Below, one piece after another: positions 59,133 to 64,000 of a DNA stretch of 64,000 bases. The translations under genes were made by a program, and so were the position numbers. The notes below the pieces were generated by a model, which was given only the letters and a program-made list of their open reading frames with translations, was not told the origin of the DNA and made no database searches. Position 1 is the stretch's first letter; the number at the start of each line of letters is the position of its first letter. The stretch is from Actinomadura sp. WMMA1423. GTDB lineage: Bacteria; Actinomycetota; Actinomycetes; Streptosporangiales; Streptosporangiaceae. The stretch is taken from the NCBI RefSeq assembly GCF_006547145.1, contig NZ_CP041244.1, positions 6,572,001 through 6,636,000 on the forward strand, read 5' to 3'.

Positions 59133-59693
59133 CTAGGACGACTGCTTGGCGGCTCGCCATTCCGGGGCGAGTACTGACCAGACCTCTATGTTCTGGCGCT
59201 CTCCTCGGTAGAGGTAGCTTTCCCGGAGCGTGCCCTCTTTCGTCATTCCGAGCCGCTTCGCCACGGCGATGCTGGGCTGGTTGGCGGACGAGACGTGCCA
59301 TTCCACCCGGTGGATGCCGCGCTCCTCGACGGCCCAGTCGATGATGGCGCGGACCGCCCTGGTCACCAGGCCCCTGCCCGCCGCCGACGGTTCGAGCCAG
59401 CACCCGGCCTCGGCGGTGCCCTGCTCGGCGTCCATCGTCACGAAGAGGACCCCGCCGACCAGCCGGCCGTCCGCCCAGATTCCGTAGATGCGTCCCTTGT
59501 CGGCGGCGGCCTTGTCGGCGTACGCCTGGAGGTGCGAGCGGCTGGACTCCAGGTCCCCGACGCGCTCCGGGAGCCCGACATGCTGCCCGATGAAGTCCCG
59601 TCCCCGGTCGATGTGCGCCAGGAACTCGTCCGCCTGCCACGGTTCGAGCGGCCGCAACTCCGCGCCGTCGTCACCAAGGGACACCGCGTACAT
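59133..59693 (-). CDS. GNAT acetyltransferase (RimJ/RimL type)
   Basis: 186 residues from ATG 59693. ELRPLEPWQADEFLAHI start, motif A GCWLEPSAAGRGLVTRAVRAIIDWA and motif B HVSSANQPSIAVAKRLGMTKEG, then the family end YRGERQNIEVWSVLAPEW. Typical of acetyltransferases of protein N-termini or small amines. Confidence 0.9.
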   Translation of the reverse strand: MYAVSLGDDGAELRPLEPWQADEFLAHIDRGRDFIGQHVGLPERVGDLESSRSHLQAYADKAAADKGRIYGIWADGRLVGGVLFVTMDAEQGTAEAGCWLEPSAAGRGLVTRAVRAIIDWAVEERGIHRVEWHVSSANQPSIAVAKRLGMTKEGTLRESYLYRGERQNIEVWSVLAPEWRAAKQSS

Positions 59694-59873
59694 CTCGCCT
59701 CCACGGTCATAACCAGCAGGAACTGCGAGTGGATCTTCTCACGCGCCCGGCCCTGCGGGACCGCCACGTTCCGCGACGGGGCGACGCCTTGCGCCGGTCG
59801 GCTCCGTTGTGCATTCTCGTTCCGATCTCGCGGCGGTGCTCGACGACCGGCGCCCGACGGAAAAGAGGTGGCC

Positions 59874-60671
59874 GTGGGCGGCGGGCTACGCGGTGCGGCT
59901 TGGGTGGGAGTGGGGGCGGCTGCCGTCGCGGCCGGGACCCTCGTGGTGGTGCTGATCTCCGCCGGCACCTCGGGCTCGTCGGATCCCGCGACCGATCTCC
60001 AGCCCCCCGCGGCGGGGCCGAGATCCTCCGCGCCTCCGATTCGCGACCGCCCCTTCGTGCTGCCTCGCGATACGGCCGGGCAGCGCGCCGTGGTCCGCGC
60101 GTGCATGATCGGCGATCCGGCCATCTATTCGACGACCGGGAAGCGCCCACCGGAGCTGAAGACGACCGGGCCGGGGACACGCGTGTCCGATTTCCGGGTG
60201 CTGGCCACCTCCGTCCGCGACTCCCGCGGGGTCACGGTCCTGCTGGGCAGCAAGGTGGCGCATCGGCTCTGCCTGCTCGACGCTTCCGGCAGGCCCAGCC
60301 CGAACGACCATCTGCCTCATGCGCCCGCCAGGGCCTGGGCGGTCCCGCTTTCGGAGGTCCCGAACGAGGTTCTCTTCGACCAGAGAGGCGGCGGCACGCA
60401 GTTCACCGACCGCCCCCCGGACGAGCAGGTCTGGGAGTCGCACTCGGCCGGCCGGGTGCCGCCGGGCGGCACGCGCCTCACCTTCACGGCCCCGGACGGC
60501 AGGACGGTGGAGGCACCGGTGACCGACCGGTTCTTCGTTCTCAGGAGATCCGGCTACGGTCCCGAGGTACCGAGGCTCGAAGAGATGGTCCAGGTGGCCG
60601 TCAAGCTCTACAACGGTGGTCAGGTCCTGGCCGAGTTCTCCGCGCGGATAGAGGCCGGCCTTCTGGAGTAG
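59874..60671 (+). CDS. Secreted or membrane-anchored hypothetical protein
   Basis: About 265 residues from GTG 59874 (AGAGG 5 nt upstream; GTG 59868 alternative). One N-terminal helix (WVGVGAAAVAAGTLVVVLIS) and an extracellular domain with a Pro-rich linker. A conserved-looking pair of cysteines (RACMIGD; HRLCLLD) may form a disulfide. No family recognised. Confidence 0.72.
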   Translation: MGGGLRGAAWVGVGAAAVAAGTLVVVLISAGTSGSSDPATDLQPPAAGPRSSAPPIRDRPFVLPRDTAGQRAVVRACMIGDPAIYSTTGKRPPELKTTGPGTRVSDFRVLATSVRDSRGVTVLLGSKVAHRLCLLDASGRPSPNDHLPHAPARAWAVPLSEVPNEVLFDQRGGGTQFTDRPPDEQVWESHSAGRVPPGGTRLTFTAPDGRTVEAPVTDRFFVLRRSGYGPEVPRLEEMVQVAVKLYNGGQVLAEFSARIEAGLLE

Positions 60672-60712
60672 GCCTGATCATGGCGAGACCAGGCCGGGGC
60701 CTTCGGGTGGGG

Positions 60713-61120
60713 TCAGTCGCGCCAGGGCATGTGCTGGAGGGTCCAGGTGTTGCCGTCCGGGTCGGTGAAATAGGCGTAGAAGACGCCGCCCATGTCCTCG
60801 ACCGGGTTCACGTCCACGCCGCGCTCGACGAGGCCGGACCTGGCCTGTTCGATGTCGCTGACGACCAGGTGCAGGCCGCGCTGCGTCCCGACCGGCATGT
60901 CCATTCCGGGGAGGCCCTCTGTCAGCGCGATCGAGCAGGCCGAGCCCGGTGGCGTGAGCTGGACGTACCGGACGCCGTCCGACGGGCGCACGTCCACGTC
61001 GACGTGGAAGCCGAGAGAGGCGTAGAAGTCCTTGGCGCGGTCTATGTCGCTGACGGGCACCGGGACGAGTTCGAGCAGGAGCATTCCGGGCCGGACGGGC
61101 AGCACTGGGGACTCGGTCAT
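60713..61120 (-). CDS. VOC-family (glyoxalase-like) protein
   Basis: 135 residues from ATG 61120. Two beta-alpha-beta-beta-beta modules (LVPVPVSDIDRAKDFYASLGFHVDVDV; HLVVSDIEQARSGLVERGVDV) and the end YFTDPDGNTWTLQHMPW. Third gene of the ArsR operon; overlaps the AHSA1 gene (ATGA). Confidence 0.9.
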   Translation of the reverse strand: MTESPVLPVRPGMLLLELVPVPVSDIDRAKDFYASLGFHVDVDVRPSDGVRYVQLTPPGSACSIALTEGLPGMDMPVGTQRGLHLVVSDIEQARSGLVERGVDVNPVEDMGGVFYAYFTDPDGNTWTLQHMPWRD

Positions 61121-61614
61121 GGGTGGTGTCCTTTCGATAGCAAGGCGTCGAGCCGGTCGTAGGACTCGCCCGCGCCGCGTCGCATGGGGGTGCGGAGCAC
61201 GCTGTCGCGTATCTCGCGGGTGGGGTAGCGCACGGTGATGTTCATGGCGGTGCGGCCGTCGCGCTCGTCGAAGACGGTGGTGACCAGGGCTTCGCCGGCC
61301 TCCCAGCCGTCGCGGACCTCGCTCTGCACCAGCCTCGCCGGCGCGTCCACCTCGAGGAAGACGCCGCCGTAGCCCATCTCGGCGCCGTCCGGGCCGTGGG
61401 AGACGAAGCGCCAGGCGCCGCCGGGACGCAGATCGATCTCGCAGACGGAAAGCCGCCAGCCCCGGGCGCCGTGCCACCGCTTGAGCAGCTCCGGCCGGGT
61501 GAACGCGTCGAACACCCGCCGCCGGGGCGCCTCGAACGTCCTGCTGAGCAGGATCTCGGTGTCGGACGGCGTGCCGACCACGAGGCCCGCGCCGCGAGGC
61601 GGCCACGTCGTCAC
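61117..61614 (-). CDS. AHSA1 / SRPBCC-domain protein
   Basis: 165 residues from GTG 61614. ILLSRTFEAPRRRVFDAFTRPELLKRWHG and LRPGGAWRFV...GYGGVFLEV are the activator-of-Hsp90-like lipid/ligand-binding START fold. Coupled to arsR upstream and to the VOC gene downstream. Confidence 0.92.
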   Translation of the reverse strand: MTTWPPRGAGLVVGTPSDTEILLSRTFEAPRRRVFDAFTRPELLKRWHGARGWRLSVCEIDLRPGGAWRFVSHGPDGAEMGYGGVFLEVDAPARLVQSEVRDGWEAGEALVTTVFDERDGRTAMNITVRYPTREIRDSVLRTPMRRGAGESYDRLDALLSKGHHP

Positions 61615-61964
61615 GGCTCGTCCCGCTCGTCGTGCCCCTCTTGCTCCCCGAGCCTTGCGAGCAGGTCGTCGAGCCGCTGGTAGCTCTCCTCCCAGTACTG
61701 GCGGAAGTCCGCGAGCCAGGCCAGGGCGTCCTGGAGCGGGCGGGCCTCGAGCCGGCAGGGCCGCCGCTGCGCGTCCCGGCCGCGCGAGACCAGGCCCGCG
61801 CGCTCCAGCACGCGCAGGTGCTTGGACACGGCGGGCTGGCTCATCGAGAACGGCGCGGCCAGCTCGCCGACCGACGCCTCGCCGTGGGTCAGCCGGGCCA
61901 GGATCGCCCGCCTGGTCGGGTCGGCGAGCGCGGCGAACGTCGCGTCCAGGGTGCTGGTGTCCAC
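61611..61964 (-). CDS. ArsR-family regulator
   Basis: 117 residues from GTG 61964. Winged helix LADPTRRAILARLTHGEASVGELAA then MSQPAVSKHLRVLERAGLVSR. No metal-binding CxC; this branch accompanies AHSA1 genes and represses its own operon. The dyad at 61987-61998 is the probable site. Confidence 0.93.
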   Translation of the reverse strand: MDTSTLDATFAALADPTRRAILARLTHGEASVGELAAPFSMSQPAVSKHLRVLERAGLVSRGRDAQRRPCRLEARPLQDALAWLADFRQYWEESYQRLDDLLARLGEQEGHDERDEP

Positions 61965-61986
61965 TCGATCAACCTTCCGGTTCTAT

Positions 61987-61998
61987 AACCAGTTGGTT
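61987..61998. promoter_or_regulatory. ArsR operator candidate
   Basis: AACCA-GT-TGGTT, 23 bp upstream of GTG 61964 in an AT-rich patch that also contains TATAGA on the minus strand as a minus-10. Confidence 0.5.
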
Positions 61999-62065
61999 TT
62001 GTATCGGTGGACGGCGCGCCCTGTCAAGCGGCCGGCGGCGCGCGCCGACCCGGCGTCACCGCATG

Positions 62066-62503
62066 TCAGGCGGTGGTGAGGGTGGCCATGGCGCGGTCGG
62101 GCTCCCAGTGGGCGCGCAGGGACGTGATCCTGCCCGCGTCGTCCACCGTGTAGACGAGGACGCAGTCGATGGTCATCGTGGCCCCGTCGGGCGTCGTGGT
62201 CGTGATCGTCGCGACGTTGGCGCAGCAGGGGCCGTTGGCGAAGGAGTCGGCGATGTGGAAGCGGAAGCCGGCGATCGTGGCGATGAACGAGGTCCAGAAG
62301 TTCTCGATGCCGTCCGGACCCCGGTGGCCGGCGCCCGCCGGGTCGAGGAAGGACGGGCCGACCGGGTCCTCGATGAGGGCGTCCGGGGCGAAGAGGGCGA
62401 GCCAGTCGTCCTTGCGGCCCTCGGCCACGGCGGTCATGGAGGCGCGGGCGGCGCGCCGGGCCGGGTGGTCGGAGTCGGGGGCGTCCCAGGTGATGGCATC
62501 CAC
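62066..62503 (-). CDS. SnoaL-like / NTF2-fold protein
   Basis: 145 residues from GTG 62503. Cone-shaped NTF2-like pattern (ASMTAVAEGRKDDWLALFAPDALIEDP, GPDGIENFWTSFI, VLVYTVDDAGRI). Members bind or isomerise small hydrophobic compounds such as steroids. It lies 24 nt downstream of the luciferase-like gene on the same strand. Confidence 0.85.
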   Translation of the reverse strand: MDAITWDAPDSDHPARRAARASMTAVAEGRKDDWLALFAPDALIEDPVGPSFLDPAGAGHRGPDGIENFWTSFIATIAGFRFHIADSFANGPCCANVATITTTTPDGATMTIDCVLVYTVDDAGRITSLRAHWEPDRAMATLTTA

Positions 62504-62526
62504 TGTAACTTGTTCTCGTTTCGGGG

Positions 62527-63393
62527 TCAGGAGGCCGTCCTGGCGATGACGGTCTCGGCGAACCGTTCGAGGTGCTCGATCTTCTTGTCCAGCGGCTCGG
62601 TGTCTGGGCCCTTGGTGTAGGGCATCCGGAAGCCGACGATCACGTCGGTGACGCCCTTGTCCTCCAGCCGCTTCACCCCGTCCGGCGTGTAGGCGTCCAT
62701 CGAGATGACGTGCACCTCGAAGGGGTCGCCGGCCTTGCCCTCCGCCTCGCGGATCCGCTCCAGCCTGGCGAGCAGGTCGTCGAGGTCGTCGCCGCCCGCG
62801 TGCATCCAGCCGTCCCCGCGCACCACGGCGCGGCGCAGCGCGGCCTCGCTGTGCCCGCCGACCAGGATCGGGAAGGGCCGCGCCGGGCAGATCTTGAGCG
62901 CCGGGACGTCGAAGTGCTCGCCGTGGTACTCGAAGTACTCGCCGCGGCTCAGCCCCCGCACGATGTCGATGGCCTCGTCCATGCGCCTGCCCCGGCGCTC
63001 CCACGGGACGCCCATCACCTCGAAGTCCTCGCGCCACGGGCTGAGCCCGACGCCGAGGCCGAGCCGCCCGCCGGTCAGGCAGGCGATCGACGTCGCCTGC
63101 TTCGCCACCAGGACGGGCGGACGCACTGGCAGCTTGAGGACGAACGGCGTGAACCGGAGCCGCTCGGTCACCGCCCCCATCGCCGCGATCAGCGTGAACG
63201 TCTCGATGAAGGGCTTGTCCTCCAGGAACTCCCTGTCGCCGTCGGCGGTGTACGGATACACCGAGTCCGACTCCTTCGGATACACCAGCGAGTCGGCGAC
63301 CGACATGCTCGTGTACCCGGCCTGCTCGGCGGCCCTGGCCAGCGGCAGGTAGAACGACGGATCCGTCATGGCCTCGGCGTAGGTGAACCTCAT
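62527..63393 (-). CDS. Luciferase-like F420-dependent oxidoreductase
   Basis: 288 residues from ATG 63393, leaderless. TIM-barrel pattern of the LLM family: SMSVADSLVYP, KLPVRPPVLVAKQATSIACLTGGRLGLGVGLSPWREDFEVMG cut here at its conserved GxGxG-like turn, and PILVGGHSEAALRRAVVRGDGW. Members in actinobacteria use F420 or FMN. With the NTF2-fold gene and the KstR-type operator a role in lipid or steroid breakdown is suggested. Confidence 0.88.
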   Translation of the reverse strand: MRFTYAEAMTDPSFYLPLARAAEQAGYTSMSVADSLVYPKESDSVYPYTADGDREFLEDKPFIETFTLIAAMGAVTERLRFTPFVLKLPVRPPVLVAKQATSIACLTGGRLGLGVGLSPWREDFEVMGVPWERRGRRMDEAIDIVRGLSRGEYFEYHGEHFDVPALKICPARPFPILVGGHSEAALRRAVVRGDGWMHAGGDDLDDLLARLERIREAEGKAGDPFEVHVISMDAYTPDGVKRLEDKGVTDVIVGFRMPYTKGPDTEPLDKKIEHLERFAETVIARTAS

Positions 63394-63400
63394 GGCCGAG

Positions 63401-63418
63401 ATAGTAGAACGTGTTCCA
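63401..63418 (-). promoter_or_regulatory. Leaderless promoter overlapped by a KstR-type operator
   Basis: On the minus strand TACTAT (63406-63401) lies 7 nt before ATG 63393. TAGAACGTGTTCCA (63405-63418) fits the TnnAACnnGTTnnA pattern known for KstR, a TetR-family regulator of sterol catabolism in mycobacteria, and overlaps the minus-10 by two bases. Confidence 0.55.
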
Positions 63419-63459
63419 CTTCGGTGCCAGGGTGCGCCGGGGCGGAGCATCATGGGGCG

Positions 63460-64000
63460 GTGGGCATCTGGGAGGCGCTCGTCGCGGCCGGGACGGAACG
63501 CCGTTTCGCCGCGGGCGAGGTCCTGCTCCGCCAGGGCGAGCCCGCGACGCACGTCCTGCTCCTGACGCGGGGCCGCATCAAGGCGCTGCTGACCCTCCCG
63601 GACGGCGAGGTGCTGCTCCTCGCCGTGCGCGGGCCGGGCGAGATCCTCGGGGAGATCGCCGTGCTCGGCGGCGACGACCGCTCGGCGACCGTCGTCGCGG
63701 TGGACCCGTGCGTCGCGCGCGTCCTGCCCGCGGACCGCTTCCGCTCCCTGCTGCGCTCGGCCGGAGCGGAGGAGGAGATGCTGCGGCGGGCGATGCGGCG
63801 CCTGCGCGAAGGGGAGGCCTGGCGGGCGGAGACGGCGGCCCTGCCCGCCGGCCGCCGCGTCATGCGGGCCCTCCTGCGCCTCGCCGTGCCGAGCGGGGAC
63901 GGGCCGCTCGGCGTGGGGCTCGGCCAGCAGGAGATCGGCCAGGCGGTCGGACTCTCCCGCGGCGTCGTCGCGGCCGAGCTGGCGCGGCTGCGCGACCTCG
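63460..64000 (+). CDS. Crp/Fnr-family regulator, 3' end cut by window
   Basis: 180 codons visible from GTG 63460 (start uncertain). Cyclic-nucleotide-binding fold (FAAGEVLLRQGEPATHVLLLTRGRIKALL...GEILGEIAVLGGDDRSATVVAVDP) and the beginning of the HTH (LGQQEIGQAVGLSRGVVAAELARLRDL). Ligand-contacting residues differ from classic Crp (GEIAVLGGDDRSATV keeps GE and RSA). Divergent from the luciferase-like gene. Confidence 0.88.
   Translation, partial: MGIWEALVAAGTERRFAAGEVLLRQGEPATHVLLLTRGRIKALLTLPDGEVLLLAVRGPGEILGEIAVLGGDDRSATVVAVDPCVARVLPADRFRSLLRSAGAEEEMLRRAMRRLREGEAWRAETAALPAGRRVMRALLRLAVPSGDGPLGVGLGQQEIGQAVGLSRGVVAAELARLRDL

Overview
The window is very GC-rich actinobacterial DNA. Gene content (prfB, ftsE-ftsX, smpB, ssrA with a tag peptide ending ALAA, F420-type luciferase-like oxidoreductase, DUF6907/DUF2637 families, TANNNT minus-10 boxes 7 nt before ATG) points to a filamentous member of the Streptosporangiales, Actinomadura/Thermomonospora-like; this assignment is inference from family resemblance, not from a search.

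Layout. 1-9279 is core chromosome: prfB (minus, cut by the window edge), a lipoprotein, a small zinc-ribbon membrane protein, ftsE-ftsX, an S41 C-terminal-processing peptidase, smpB, a penicillin-binding-protein homologue that has lost all three catalytic motifs, and ssrA (tmRNA). SmpB and tmRNA are the two parts of trans-translation. 9248-47280 is a 38.0 kb integrated element bounded by a 34-bp direct repeat (attL 9248-9281, attR 47247-47280) derived from the 3' end of ssrA; integration leaves ssrA intact. 47281-64000 is the chromosomal flank: two tandem copies of the original ssrA terminator, then accessory genes (kinase-like protein, regulators, acetyltransferases, hydrolases), an IS1380-type remnant, an ArsR-AHSA1-VOC operon, a luciferase-like oxidoreductase under a KstR-type operator, and a truncated Crp/Fnr-family regulator.

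The element is a mosaic. Its left two thirds is a siphovirus genome of HK97 type: integrase and repressor (minus), excisionase-like protein, replication module (replication organiser, zinc/Toprim primase-helicase, SSB), HNH nuclease, terminase, portal, protease, capsid, connectors, major tail protein, tail chaperones with a canonical GGGAAAA -1 frameshift site, tape measure with an NlpC/P60 domain, tail tip proteins, a PIG-L-type deacetylase, a collagen-like membrane protein, CHAP endolysin, an RNase AS-like exoribonuclease and a holin. Its right third (38.8-47.1 kb, nearly all minus strand) resembles the transfer/spread module of actinomycete integrative and conjugative elements: an FtsK/TraB-like DNA pump, DUF2637 and other membrane proteins, a TPR-HTH regulator and, upstream of it, a three-and-a-half copy 62-bp repeat array with TraB-recognition-like octamers and 26-bp dyads (candidate clt/operator). 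A ribbon-helix-helix-like gene with three GTAGCTAC palindromes sits next to attR. The most interesting hypothesis is therefore a phage-conjugative element hybrid, able in principle both to be packaged and to be transferred as double-stranded DNA between mycelia.
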